This document shows, piece by piece, positions 43,972-63,630 of a stretch of 64,000 bases of DNA. Below the pieces are notes generated by a model, which was not told where the DNA came from, did not search any database, and saw only the letters and a list, made by a program, of their open reading frames with translations. Source of the DNA: JBCDCY01 sp039180875. GTDB lineage: Bacteria > Pseudomonadota > Alphaproteobacteria > Rhodobacterales > Rhodobacteraceae. Position numbers and translations under genes: made by a program. The stretch covers positions 379,512-443,511 of the forward strand of contig JBCDCY010000002.1 of NCBI GenBank assembly GCA_039180875.1, given 5' to 3'. Position 1 is the first letter of the stretch; each line of letters begins with the position of its first letter.

Positions 43972-44670
43972 ATGGCCAAGCTCTCCAAACGCATGAAGTC
44001 GGCGAAAGAGGCCTTTGCCGAGAAGTCCGAGGTGACGGTGGTCGAGGCGGTCGGTGCGGTGAAAGGTGCCGCCACGGCCAAGTTTGACGAGACGGTCGAG
44101 ATCGCCATGAACCTCGGCGTCAACCCGCGCCACGCCGACCAGATGGTGCGGGGCGTGGTGACGCTGCCCAACGGCACCGGCAAGACGGTGCGCGTGGCGG
44201 TCTTCGCCAAGGGCCCGAAGGCGGATGAGGCGCAAGAGGCCGGGGCGGACATCGTGGGCGCCGAGGATCTGATGGAGACGATCCAGGGCGGCAAGATCGA
44301 GTTCGACCGCTGCATCGCCACGCCGGACATGATGCCGATCGTCGGGCGTCTGGGCAAAATCCTCGGGCCGCGGAACCTGATGCCGAACCCCAAGGTCGGC
44401 ACCGTGACCATGGACGTCGCCGCGGCCGTGCAGGCGGCCAAGGGCGGCGAGGTGCAGTTCAAGGTGGAGAAGGCGGGCGTCATCCATGCCGGCATCGGCA
44501 AGGCGAGCTTCGATGAGGCGCAGCTCGTCGAGAATGTCCGCGCCTTCGTGACCGCGGTGAACCGGGCCAAACCCTCCGGCGCCAAGGGCACGTACATGAA
44601 GAAGATCTCGCTCAGCTCCACCATGGGGCCGGGCGTCACGATCAGCGTCGCGGACGCTATGGCGGAATAG
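43972..44670 (+). CDS. rplA: 50S ribosomal protein L1
   Basis: The 232-residue L1 (L1 stalk) shows VEIAMNLGVNPRHADQMVRG, GRLGKILGPRNLMPNPKVGT and a C-terminal GPGVTISVADAM. In many bacteria L1 represses its own rplKA mRNA. It starts 4 nt after rplK. Confidence 0.97.
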   Translation: MAKLSKRMKSAKEAFAEKSEVTVVEAVGAVKGAATAKFDETVEIAMNLGVNPRHADQMVRGVVTLPNGTGKTVRVAVFAKGPKADEAQEAGADIVGAEDLMETIQGGKIEFDRCIATPDMMPIVGRLGKILGPRNLMPNPKVGTVTMDVAAAVQAAKGGEVQFKVEKAGVIHAGIGKASFDEAQLVENVRAFVTAVNRAKPSGAKGTYMKKISLSSTMGPGVTISVADAMAE

Positions 44671-44676
44671 AGAGAT

Positions 44677-44696
44677 CCCCCGGGGCGACCCGGGGG
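44677..44696 (+). terminator. GNRA-capped GC hairpin after rplA
   Basis: CCCCCGGG (44677-44684), tetraloop GCGA, CCCGGGGG (44689-44696), 6 nt past the rplA stop. It is followed by GTGTGTGGG rather than T's, so it may be an attenuator or 3'-end stabiliser. Confidence 0.5.
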
Positions 44697-44936
44697 TGTG
44701 TGGGTCTCGAACGCTTCGGCGGTCTGGACCCCCTGTCCAAGACGGTGGGTGGGGCCTGGTGCCTGTAAAGCCTGCCTGAGACGGGGAACGCGCACGGATC
44801 GGCCGCGGGCAACGCGCCCCGGGCGATCTTGGCTCGGGACCCGGGATGGGACCTGAGAGGCCGTGGGCCCCGACCGGGCCGCGGCAGACTGAGCCGGCCG
44901 GGGGGAGAGCCCCGCGGCCATAGACTGGAGAGACCT
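44697..44936 (+). promoter_or_regulatory. rplJL leader, probable L10 autoregulatory region
   Basis: A 240-nt untranslated stretch between the rplA hairpin and the rplJ GTG, rich in potential helices (for example GGCCGCGGG, CCGGCCGGGG). It contains CTGCCTGAGACGGGGAACGC, which looks like the L10-L12 binding helix seen in rplJ leaders. Placement supports L10 autogenous control; the fold was not computed. Confidence 0.4.
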
Positions 44937-45452
44937 GTGGATAGAGCCCAGAAAGAAGTGGTGGTCGGCGAGCTCGGCCAGATCTTCGCGGACTCGGGTG
45001 TCGTCGTCGTGGCGCACTATGCCGGCCTCTCGGTCGCTGAGATGACGGACTTCCGCGGCCGCATGCGTGCGGCCGGCGGTCAGGTTCGCGTCGCCAAGAA
45101 CAGGCTCGCCAAGATCGCACTGGACGGAGCGCCGTGCCCCGAGATGCACACGCTCCTCGAAGGGCAGACGGTGCTCGCCTATTCCGAGGATCCCGTCACG
45201 GCCGCCAAGGTCGTCGACGCCTACGCCAAGGACAACCAGAAGCTTGCGGTTGTCGGCGGGGCCATGGGGGAGACCCTTCTGGATGCCGCGGGTGTGAAGG
45301 CGGTCGCCGCCATGCCGTCGCGGGAGGAGATCCTCTCCTCTATCGCGGGCATGCTCGGCGCACCGGCCGGAAACCTCGTCTCTGCGATTTCGGCGCCGGC
45401 CGCCTCGATCGCCGCATGTGTCGATGCGGTGGCCGAGAAGGCGGAGGCCTGA
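44937..45452 (+). CDS. rplJ: 50S ribosomal protein L10
   Basis: 171 residues. The start is GTG (VDRAQKEVVVGELGQIFADS) with GGAGAGA upstream; the open frame before it is not homologous. GQVRVAKNRLAKIAL and LLEGQTVLAYS are L10 motifs, and the C-terminal helix (IAACVDAVAEKA) binds L12 dimers. It probably represses its own mRNA via the leader. Confidence 0.95.
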   Translation: MDRAQKEVVVGELGQIFADSGVVVVAHYAGLSVAEMTDFRGRMRAAGGQVRVAKNRLAKIALDGAPCPEMHTLLEGQTVLAYSEDPVTAAKVVDAYAKDNQKLAVVGGAMGETLLDAAGVKAVAAMPSREEILSSIAGMLGAPAGNLVSAISAPAASIAACVDAVAEKAEA

Positions 45453-45521
45453 GACAGCGACCTTGAGCTCGGCTGGTGCCCCTCGGCACTGCCCGGACAC
45501 ACAAACGGAATGGACTGAGAA

Positions 45522-45908
45522 ATGGCTGATCTGGAAAAACTGGCAGAAGAGATCGTCGGCCTCACCTTGCTCGAGGCGGGCGAGCTGAAGAACATCCTGA
45601 AGGACAAGTACGGCATCGAGCCGGCGGCGGGCGCCGTCGCGGTCGCGGCCATGCCGGGCGCAGGCGGCGATGCCGGCGGCGCGGCGGCCGAGGAAAAGAC
45701 CGAGTTCGACGTCATCCTCAACGCCGCGGGCGACAAGAAGATCAACGTGATCAAGGAAGTCCGCGCCATCACCGGCCTGGGTCTGAAGGAAGCCAAGGAT
45801 CTGGTCGAGGCCGGCGGCAAGGCGGTCAAGGAAGGCGTCTCCAAGGAAGAGGCCGAGGAGATCGCCAACAAACTGAAGGAGGCGGGCGCCGACGTCGAGC
45901 TGAAGTAG
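45522..45908 (+). CDS. rplL: 50S ribosomal protein L7/L12
   Basis: 128 residues with the dimerising N-terminal helices (IVGLTLLEAGELKNILKD), an Ala/Gly hinge and the C-terminal factor-binding domain (KINVIKEVRAITGLGLKEAK). It recruits translation GTPases. Confidence 0.97.
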   Translation: MADLEKLAEEIVGLTLLEAGELKNILKDKYGIEPAAGAVAVAAMPGAGGDAGGAAAEEKTEFDVILNAAGDKKINVIKEVRAITGLGLKEAKDLVEAGGKAVKEGVSKEEAEEIANKLKEAGADVELK

Positions 45909-45944
45909 TCAAGAAAAATGACTGCGGCAGCGTGACGCACACGC

Positions 45945-45973
45945 TTGACGAACAGGGCAGAGCCGCAGATATG
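45945..45973 (+). promoter_or_regulatory. Possible internal promoter before rpoB
   Basis: TTGACG (45945-45950), 17 nt, GATATG (45968-45973). The -35 is good, the -10 weak. It overlaps the first spacer hairpin. Confidence 0.3.
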
Positions 45974-45986
45974 CAGTGGCTCTGCC
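45956..45986 (+). other. rplL-rpoB spacer hairpin 1
   Basis: GGCAGAGCC (45956-45964) and GGCTCTGCC (45978-45986) form a perfect 9-bp stem with a 13-nt loop. In other bacteria this spacer holds an attenuator and an RNase III site; either role is possible. Confidence 0.55.
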
Positions 45987-46023
45987 AACACCAGGAGTGG
46001 GTCCATATCAGCCGGGTCTCCCC

Positions 46024-46045
46024 GGACGCTTGTCGTTAAGCGTCC
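46024..46045 (+). other. rplL-rpoB spacer hairpin 2
   Basis: GGACGCTT (46024-46031) and AAGCGTCC (46038-46045) form a perfect 8-bp stem, loop GTCGTT. It lies 132 nt before the rpoB ATG, and the remaining spacer holds no gene. Confidence 0.5.
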
Positions 46046-46177
46046 CGGAAGGCGCGTCGGATCCGGGAAAAGCGAGGCTGGGGCATCGCTCATGCATGGG
46101 GTCCACCGCTGTCGGCGGCGGGTTAGGGAATCGTGTACCCGGCGGTTCCCAATCGAGAGGCAGAGGTTTTCCGACGA

Positions 46178-50281
<4,104 letters not shown>

Positions 50282-50361
50282 CCGATGCGCAAGGGGCGGG
50301 CCCGTGCTCGCCCCGCCCGATCTTTCCGGGGTCCCTGGGCTCCGCGATGTGAGGCTCTGAT

Positions 50362-54642
<4,281 letters not shown>

Positions 54643-54650
54643 CCAAGATC

Positions 54651-54674
54651 GGGCGGCCCGCATCAGGGCCGCCC
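54651..54674. terminator. Hairpin between convergent rpoC and GT2 genes
   Basis: GGGCGGCCC (54651-54659), loop GCATCA, GGGCCGCCC (54666-54674): a perfect 9-bp stem in the 63-bp gap, usable from both strands. No T tract. Confidence 0.6.
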
Positions 54675-54705
54675 ATCCACGCTTTCCCCCAGAGCTTCGA
54701 GGCCG

Positions 54706-55728
54706 CTAGGACGCCGCCGCCGCGCGGTGACGCCTGACCCGCGGATCGGCGTCCGGCTCCTGACCCTGCAGCTCGGCGAGCTTGCCGGCATACCAAGCGC
54801 AAGCCAGGTGATGCAGGCGCCGGGTCTCAGGATCGGCGATCAGCGCGTCGTAGATCTCCTGAAACGCCGCCTCGCGCTGGAGCGCGCTCCGGTCCTCGGC
54901 CGCGTTGATGTTGTAGCGCGCCAGGAACTCCTCGCCGTAGCGCGCGTCCCGGTCGGAGAGTGCCCACTTCGCCCGGCGCTCCAGCGTGCATTCCTGGGCC
55001 TTGATGACGTAGTGGTTGATTTGCCCGCCGCCGTGGTTGATGCGGCGAAGCGCCGTGGCGCGGGCTCGGGCCTCTCCCATCAGCACGCAGCCGGGCAGGG
55101 GCTCCCCCATGGAGTTCACCCAGCGGTTCCGCCCACCCCAGCGGCCCTGAAAGCCGAAGGGCGCGTGGGAGGCGAAGCCGGCGAACATGCCCGGCGCGCG
55201 GAAGACCGACTTGAAGCGCATATTGGCCCGGTGCTGCCCCTCCGCCGCGCGGGTGTAGAGCTGGCGGACGAAGCCGTCCTCCCAGCGCTGCCGGCCGTTG
55301 TCGCCGAACGACTTCCAGTGGAGCGCGATGCCGAGGGCGCTGTCGCCGTGGGCGGCGATCAGGTCGTGGATCTGCCCCTCGCCGAGATGGATCACCGGGA
55401 ACTCGTCGGCGTCGCAGATCATCACCCAGTCGGCGGTCTCCACCAGGGGATGGGCTTTCGCCGTGCGAAAGGCGGAGCGGAGCGCGAACTCCCCCTCGGC
55501 CGGCTGGTGGCGGGCATGGGCCAGGTAACCCCGCGCCGCCAGTCGGTCGAGCAGCCGGTCCGAGCCGTCGCTGCAATCGTTGGTCAGCACGAGGATATCG
55601 TCGAAGCCGAGCAGGTGCTGCCAGGCCACCCACTCGAGCAGCGCCGCGCCTTCGTTGCGCATCGGCGCGATCAAAAGGACACGCGGCTGGCGGCCGTTCA
55701 GGGCGGTGTCGGAGCTGTCGGATTCCAT
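54706..55728 (-). CDS. Glycosyltransferase family 2 protein (Glyco_tranf_2_4 type)
   Basis: A 340-residue soluble protein. VLLIAPMRNEGAALLEWVAW opens the GT-A fold, followed by LTNDCSDGSDRLLDRL and the metal motif VMICDADEFPVIHLG (DxD). GGGQINHYVIKAQE is typical of this GT2_4/GT92-like group. ATG 55728 is used; the longer frame to 55902 would cross the predicted rpsL promoter. It faces rpoC and interrupts the usual rpoC-rpsL sequence. Substrate unknown. Confidence 0.85.
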   Translation of the reverse strand: MESDSSDTALNGRQPRVLLIAPMRNEGAALLEWVAWQHLLGFDDILVLTNDCSDGSDRLLDRLAARGYLAHARHQPAEGEFALRSAFRTAKAHPLVETADWVMICDADEFPVIHLGEGQIHDLIAAHGDSALGIALHWKSFGDNGRQRWEDGFVRQLYTRAAEGQHRANMRFKSVFRAPGMFAGFASHAPFGFQGRWGGRNRWVNSMGEPLPGCVLMGEARARATALRRINHGGGQINHYVIKAQECTLERRAKWALSDRDARYGEEFLARYNINAAEDRSALQREAAFQEIYDALIADPETRRLHHLACAWYAGKLAELQGQEPDADPRVRRHRAAAAS

Positions 55729-55833
55729 CGTCCTACACCGCCTCAGCCACCCGAAATTGCCGTTTGTCGCGGCGCTGCGAAGCCCCTGCTTTTGCAGCCT
55801 TTCGGCGCTGATTTGAAAGGCCTTCGACGGGTG

Positions 55834-55862
55834 TTGACAATGATTCCCAATCTCCCTAGGTT
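55834..55862 (+). promoter_or_regulatory. Predicted promoter of the str operon (rpsL-rpsG-fusA-tuf)
   Basis: TTGACA (55834-55839), 17 nt, TAGGTT (55857-55862). Perfect -35. The predicted start leaves a leader of about 185 nt before rpsL. It lies in the 326-bp gap 55729-56054, in which I see no other gene. Confidence 0.55.
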
Positions 55863-56054
55863 CCGCGCGCCCGACGGGATCGACGTTTGCAAAGTCAGGC
55901 AAACCACAGACTGGCGGACATGACCCGAGGCACGCCTCCGGTCCTCTGACACAACGCCGCGGCGGAGGGAAACGCTTCCGGTCGCGGCCGCTCTGCTTTT
56001 GCCATGGGGGCTGGGGCGGGGCCTGACGAAACCGAGAAGCGGGGTTCGCACCCG

Positions 56055-56426
56055 ATGCCGACGATCCAGCAGCTGATCCGGAAACCCCGGCAGCCGAAAG
56101 TGAAGCGCCAGAAGTCGATGCACCTGCAGGGCTGCCCGCAGAAGCGCGGCGTCTGCACGCGCGTCTACACGACCACCCCGAAGAAGCCGAACTCGGCCAT
56201 GCGGAAGGTGGCCAAGGTGCGCCTCACCAACGGCTACGAGGTGATCAGCTATATCCCCGGGGAGAGCCACAACCTGCAGGAGCATTCCGTGGTGCTGATC
56301 CGCGGCGGCCGGGTGAAGGACCTTCCCGGTGTCCGCTACCATATCCTGCGCGGCGTGCTCGACACCCAGGGGGTCAAGGACCGTCGCCAGCGCCGCTCGA
56401 AGTACGGCGCGAAACGGCCGAAGTAA
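56055..56426 (+). CDS. rpsL: 30S ribosomal protein S12
   Basis: 123 residues with MPTIQQLIRKPR, CPQKRGVCTRVYTTTPKKPN and RGGRVKDLPGVRYH. Lys43 in TTPKKPNS is unchanged, so classic streptomycin-resistance substitutions are absent there. First gene of the str operon. Confidence 0.98.
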   Translation: MPTIQQLIRKPRQPKVKRQKSMHLQGCPQKRGVCTRVYTTTPKKPNSAMRKVAKVRLTNGYEVISYIPGESHNLQEHSVVLIRGGRVKDLPGVRYHILRGVLDTQGVKDRRQRRSKYGAKRPK

Positions 56427-56438
56427 GGAGCGCGAGAG

Positions 56439-56909
56439 ATGTCCCGACGCCGCCGCGCCGAGAAACGCGAGGTTCTGCCGGACGCCAAATATGGCGACCG
56501 CGTCCTCACCAAGTTCATGAACAACCTGATGTACGACGGCAAGAAGTCCGTCGCCGAAGGCATCGTCTACGGCGCGCTCGAGCGGGTGGAAGAGAAGCTC
56601 CGCCGCGCCCCGGTCGAGGTCTTCCACGAGGCGCTCGACAACGTGAAGCCGACGCTTGAGGTGCGCTCCCGCCGGGTCGGCGGCGCGACCTACCAGGTGC
56701 CGGTCGAGGTGCGGCCGGAGCGGCGCGAGGCGCTGGCCATCCGCTGGCTCATCACCGCCTCCCGCTCCCGCAACGAGAGCACGATGGAGGAGCGGCTGGC
56801 CGGTGAGTTGATGGACGCCGTCAACTCCCGCGGCGCCGCCGTGAAGAAGCGCGAAGACACCTTCAAGATGGCCGAAGCCAACAAGGCCTTCAGCCACTAT
56901 CGCTGGTAA
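56439..56909 (+). CDS. rpsG: 30S ribosomal protein S7
   Basis: 156 residues with MSRRRRAEKREVLPDAKYGD, KFMNNLMYDGKKSVAEGIVY and GGATYQVPVEVRPERR. It nucleates the 30S head and in many bacteria represses this operon. 12 nt after rpsL. Confidence 0.98.
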   Translation: MSRRRRAEKREVLPDAKYGDRVLTKFMNNLMYDGKKSVAEGIVYGALERVEEKLRRAPVEVFHEALDNVKPTLEVRSRRVGGATYQVPVEVRPERREALAIRWLITASRSRNESTMEERLAGELMDAVNSRGAAVKKREDTFKMAEANKAFSHYRW

Positions 56910-56932
56910 CCCAGACCCGAGGCACGAGACCG

Positions 56933-59077
<2,145 letters not shown>

Positions 59078-59098
59078 GCACGCTGTGGGCGCCTGACT

Positions 59099-59115
59099 GT
59101 GGGCCGGGGGCCCAC
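59099..59115 (+). other. Hairpin between fusA and tuf
   Basis: GTGGGCC, loop GGG, GGCCCAC: a 7-bp perfect stem 21 nt after the fusA stop. It may stabilise or process the mRNA between the two genes. Confidence 0.45.
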
Positions 59116-59147
59116 CGCAGGCCGCTAGAAGAGAAGGACCAAGGATC

Positions 59148-60323
<1,176 letters not shown>

Positions 60324-60331
60324 TGCGGCGT

Positions 60332-60357
60332 GCGGCCGGGCCCCAGGGTCCGGCCGC
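60332..60357 (+). terminator. Hairpin after tuf
   Basis: GCGGCCGG (60332-60339) and CCGGCCGC (60350-60357), an 8-bp perfect stem, followed by CGTCCTTGAGG. Separates the str genes from the S10 operon, perhaps incompletely. Confidence 0.5.
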
Positions 60358-60378
60358 CGTCCTTGAGGACCTCTCGCC

Positions 60379-60693
60379 ATGCAAGATCAGACCATCCGCA
60401 TCCGGCTCAAGGCCTTCGATTACCGGGTGCTCGACCAGAGCACCCAGGAAATCGTCAACACGGCCAAGCGCACCGGCGCCCAGGTGCGGGGACCGATCCC
60501 GCTGCCGAACCGCGTGGAGAAATTCACCGTCCTCAGAGGCCCGCATATCGACAAGAAGAGCCGTGAACAGTTCGAGATCCGCACCCACAAGCGGCTTCTC
60601 GACATCGTCGATCCGACCCCGCAGACCGTGGACGCGCTGATGAAGCTCGACCTGGCCGCGGGCGTCGAGGTCCAGATCAAGCTCGCGCAATGA
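60379..60693 (+). CDS. rpsJ: 30S ribosomal protein S10
   Basis: 104 residues with IRIRLKAFDYRVLDQST, GPIPLPNRVEKFTVLR and the THKRLLDIVDPT loop. Also the NusE antitermination factor. First gene of the S10 operon. Confidence 0.98.
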   Translation: MQDQTIRIRLKAFDYRVLDQSTQEIVNTAKRTGAQVRGPIPLPNRVEKFTVLRGPHIDKKSREQFEIRTHKRLLDIVDPTPQTVDALMKLDLAAGVEVQIKLAQ

Positions 60694-60703
60694 GGTGTCC
60701 CCC

Positions 60704-61537
60704 ATGCGCTCCGGAGTGATCGCAAAGAAGCTGGGCATGACCCGGCTGTTCATGGACGATGGCCGACAGGTGCCGGTCACTGTCCTGCACATGGAAAACG
60801 TCCAGGTCGTGGCCCAGCGGACCGGGGAGCGTGACGGCTATACCGCCGTGCAGCTCGGCGCCGGGGCGGCCAAGGCGAAGAACGTGACGCAGCCGATGCG
60901 CGGCCATTTCGCCGTGGCCAAAGTGGCGCCGAAGCGCAAGATCGCGGAGTTCCGCGTCTCCGCCGACAACATGATCGACGTGGGCGCCGAGCTGACGGCC
61001 GATCATTTCGTCGCCGGCCAGCACGTGGACGTCGCCGGCACCTCGATCGGTAAGGGCTTTGCCGGCGCGATGAAGCGGCATAATTTCGGCGGTCTGCGTG
61101 CCTCCCATGGCGTGTCGATCAGCCACCGCTCCCACGGCTCGACCGGCCAGTGCCAGGATCCGGGCCGCGTCTTCAAGGGTAAGAAGATGGCCGGCCATAT
61201 GGGCTCGGCCCGGGTGACGGTGCAGAACCTCGAGGTGGTGCGCACCGATCCCGACCGCGGCCTCATCATGGTGAAGGGCGCGGTGCCGGGCTCCAAGGGC
61301 GGCTGGGTGACGATCAAGGACGCGGTGAAGCGCGCTCTGCCCGAAGAGGTGCCGTTCCCGGCCGCGCTCCGCGCTGATGCGGCGCCGGAGGAAGCGGCTC
61401 CGGCAGAGGAACCGGTCGTGGAAGCGGCGAGCGCCGAAGAGCCGGCGGTCGAGGCCGCGGCGGAGGAGGCTCCCGCCGAGGCGCCTTCGACCGATGATGC
61501 GCCCGAGGCAGACGGCGAAGAGGGGAAGAAGGAATGA
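60704..61537 (+). CDS. rplC: 50S ribosomal protein L3 with acidic C-terminal tail
   Basis: 277 residues. The L3 fold covers residues 1-220 (MRSGVIAKKLGMTRLFMD, HNFGGLRASHGVSISHRSHG, GKKMAGHMGSARVT). The final ~55 residues are an Ala/Glu/Pro-rich low-complexity acidic tail ending EADGEEGKKE, absent from E. coli L3. ATG 60704 is the family start; a GTG three codons earlier is unlikely. Confidence 0.96.
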   Translation: MRSGVIAKKLGMTRLFMDDGRQVPVTVLHMENVQVVAQRTGERDGYTAVQLGAGAAKAKNVTQPMRGHFAVAKVAPKRKIAEFRVSADNMIDVGAELTADHFVAGQHVDVAGTSIGKGFAGAMKRHNFGGLRASHGVSISHRSHGSTGQCQDPGRVFKGKKMAGHMGSARVTVQNLEVVRTDPDRGLIMVKGAVPGSKGGWVTIKDAVKRALPEEVPFPAALRADAAPEEAAPAEEPVVEAASAEEPAVEAAAEEAPAEAPSTDDAPEADGEEGKKE

Positions 61538-62154
61538 AAGCCGACGTCCTGACCCTCGACGCCGCGCCGGCGGGTTCCATCGAGCTCGACGACGCGATCT
61601 TCGGGCTCGAGCCCCGCGCCGACATCCTGCACCGGGTGGTGCGCTGGCAGCGCGCCAAGCGCCAGGCCGGCACCCACAAGACCAAGAGCCGGGGCGAGGT
61701 GAGCTACTCCACCAAGAAGATCTATCGCCAGAAGGGCACCGGTGGCGCCCGCCACGGCGACAAGGCCGTCGTGCAGTTTCGCCATGGCGGCACGGCCAAG
61801 GGCCCGGTGGTGCGGAGCCACGCCCACGATCTGCAGAAGAAGGTGCGCAAGCTCGGTCTGAAACACGCGCTCTCGGCCAAGGCGAGCGCCGGGCAGCTCG
61901 TGGTGATCGACGAGGCGACGCTCAGCGAGGGCAAGACGAGGGTGCTCGCCGGCCATGTGGAAAAGCTCGGCCTGCGTCGCGCATTGCTGATCGACGGGCC
62001 GGAGGTGGACGCCAATTTCTCCCGCGCCGCGCGCAACCTCGAAGAGATCGAGGTGCTGCCCTCGGTCGGGGCCAACGTCTACGACATTCTGCGGCGCGAG
62101 ACCCTGGTGCTGACCAAGGCGGGCGTCGAGGCGCTGGAGGCGCGGCTGAAATGA
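61534..62154 (+). CDS. rplD: 50S ribosomal protein L4
   Basis: 206 residues with RQAGTHKTKSRGEVSYSTKK and the exit-tunnel loop GTGGARHGDKAVVQFRHGG. In many bacteria L4 represses the S10 operon. Overlaps rplC by ATGA. Confidence 0.97.
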   Translation: MKADVLTLDAAPAGSIELDDAIFGLEPRADILHRVVRWQRAKRQAGTHKTKSRGEVSYSTKKIYRQKGTGGARHGDKAVVQFRHGGTAKGPVVRSHAHDLQKKVRKLGLKHALSAKASAGQLVVIDEATLSEGKTRVLAGHVEKLGLRRALLIDGPEVDANFSRAARNLEEIEVLPSVGANVYDILRRETLVLTKAGVEALEARLK

Positions 62155-62447
62155 GCGTGAAGCCCGAACACTACGATGTGATCCGCAAGCCGGTGATCAC
62201 CGAGAAGGCGACCATGGCGTCCGAGACCGGCAAGGTGGTCTTCGAGGTGGCGATGGACGCCAACAAGCCGCAGATCAAGGAGGCGATCGAAAGCCTCTTC
62301 GGTGTGAAGGTGAAGGCGGTCAACACCACCATCACCAAGGGCAAAGTGAAGCGGTTCCGGGGCAAGCCGGGGCGGCGCAAGGACGTGAAGAAGGCCTACG
62401 TGACGCTCGAGCCGGGCAACACCATCGACGTGACCACGGGGCTTTAG
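62151..62447 (+). CDS. rplW: 50S ribosomal protein L23
   Basis: 98 residues with HYDVIRKPVITEKATMASE and VKRFRGKPGRRKDVKKAYVT. Docking site at the tunnel exit for trigger factor and SRP. Overlaps rplD by ATGA. Confidence 0.97.
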   Translation: MSVKPEHYDVIRKPVITEKATMASETGKVVFEVAMDANKPQIKEAIESLFGVKVKAVNTTITKGKVKRFRGKPGRRKDVKKAYVTLEPGNTIDVTTGL

Positions 62448-62495
62448 GGGCGCATCGGCGCCTCGGACTAGGGAAGCAGACGGAAGACAGAAAGC

Positions 62496-63335
62496 ATGGC
62501 ACTCAAGTCGTATAAACCGACGACGCCAGGCCAGCGCGGGCTGGTTCTGATCGACCGTTCGGAGCTTTGGAATGGCCGCCCGGTCAAGGCCCTCACCGAG
62601 GGTTTGACCAAGAAGGGCGGGCGCAACAATGCCGGACGGATCACCGCGCGGCGGCGGGGCGGGGGCGCAAAGCGGCTCTACCGCATCGTCGACTTCAAGC
62701 GGCGGAAGTTCGATGTGGCCGGCGCGATCGAGCGGATCGAATACGATCCCAACCGCTCCGCCTTCATCGCGCTGGTGAAGTACGTGGACGGCGACCGGGC
62801 CTATATCCTGGCGCCCCAGCGCCTCGGCGTCGGCGACATGGTGGTCTCGGGCACCAAGGTCGATGTGAAGCCGGGCAATGCCATGCCGTTCACCGGCATG
62901 CCGATCGGCACCATCGTGCACAATGTGGAGATGAAGCCGGGCAAGGGCGGCCAGATCGCCCGGGCGGCCGGCACCTACGCCCAGTTCATCGGGCGCGACG
63001 GCGGCTACGCCCAGCTTCGCCTTTCGTCGGGCGAGGTGCGGATGGTGCGTCAGGAATGCATGGCGACGATCGGTGCCGTCTCCAACCCCGACAATTCGAA
63101 CCAGAATTTGGGTAAGGCGGGGCGCAATCGCCATCGCGGCAAGCGGCCGAGCGTACGGGGCGTGGTCATGAACCCGGTCGATCACCCCCATGGCGGGGGT
63201 GAGGGGCGGACCTCTGGCGGGCGCCATCCGGTGACCCCGTGGGGCAAGCCCACCAAGGGCCGGCGCACCCGCTCCAACCGCACCAGTGACAAGTACATCG
63301 TGCGCTCGCGCCATGCGCGCAAGTCGCGCCGCTAG
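62496..63335 (+). CDS. rplB: 50S ribosomal protein L2
   Basis: 279 residues with MALKSYKPTTPGQRGLVLID, GRITARRRGGGAKRLYR and the peptidyl-transferase-near VMNPVDHPHGGGEGRTSGG. Binds 23S rRNA domain IV. Confidence 0.98.
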   Translation: MALKSYKPTTPGQRGLVLIDRSELWNGRPVKALTEGLTKKGGRNNAGRITARRRGGGAKRLYRIVDFKRRKFDVAGAIERIEYDPNRSAFIALVKYVDGDRAYILAPQRLGVGDMVVSGTKVDVKPGNAMPFTGMPIGTIVHNVEMKPGKGGQIARAAGTYAQFIGRDGGYAQLRLSSGEVRMVRQECMATIGAVSNPDNSNQNLGKAGRNRHRGKRPSVRGVVMNPVDHPHGGGEGRTSGGRHPVTPWGKPTKGRRTRSNRTSDKYIVRSRHARKSRR

Positions 63336-63349
63336 GGGGGACGGAGACC

Positions 63350-63628
63350 ATGCCACGTTCCGTTTGGAAAGGTCCGTTCGTCGACGCCCACGTCCTGAAG
63401 AAGGCGGAGAAGGCGCGGGAGAGCGGGCGCAAGGACGTCATTAAGATCTGGTCGCGCCGCTCGACCATCCTGCCGCAATTCGTCGGGCTGACCTTCGGCG
63501 TCTACAACGGCAAGAAGCACATCCCGGTGCTGGTCAGCGAAGAGATGATCGGCCAGAAGTTCGGCGAGTACAGCCCGACGCGGACCTACTATGGCCATGC
63601 GGCCGATAAGAAGGCGAAGCGGAGGTAA
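63350..63628 (+). CDS. rpsS: 30S ribosomal protein S19
   Basis: 92 residues with PRSVWKGPFVDAHVLKK, STILPQFVGLTFGVYNGKKH and KFGEYSPTRTYYGHAADKK. Head protein contacting S13. Two nt before rplV. Confidence 0.98.
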   Translation: MPRSVWKGPFVDAHVLKKAEKARESGRKDVIKIWSRRSTILPQFVGLTFGVYNGKKHIPVLVSEEMIGQKFGEYSPTRTYYGHAADKKAKRR

Positions 63629-63630
63629 GG

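Noticed and set aside
43488..45500. 670-codon minus-strand frame across rplK-rplA-rplJ
   Set aside because: Shadow of three ribosomal protein genes and the leader; no homology seen.
61377..62150. Long frame running through rplC/rplD into rplW
   Set aside because: L23 homology begins at ATG 62151, overlapping the rplD stop; the upstream part is Arg-rich shadow.
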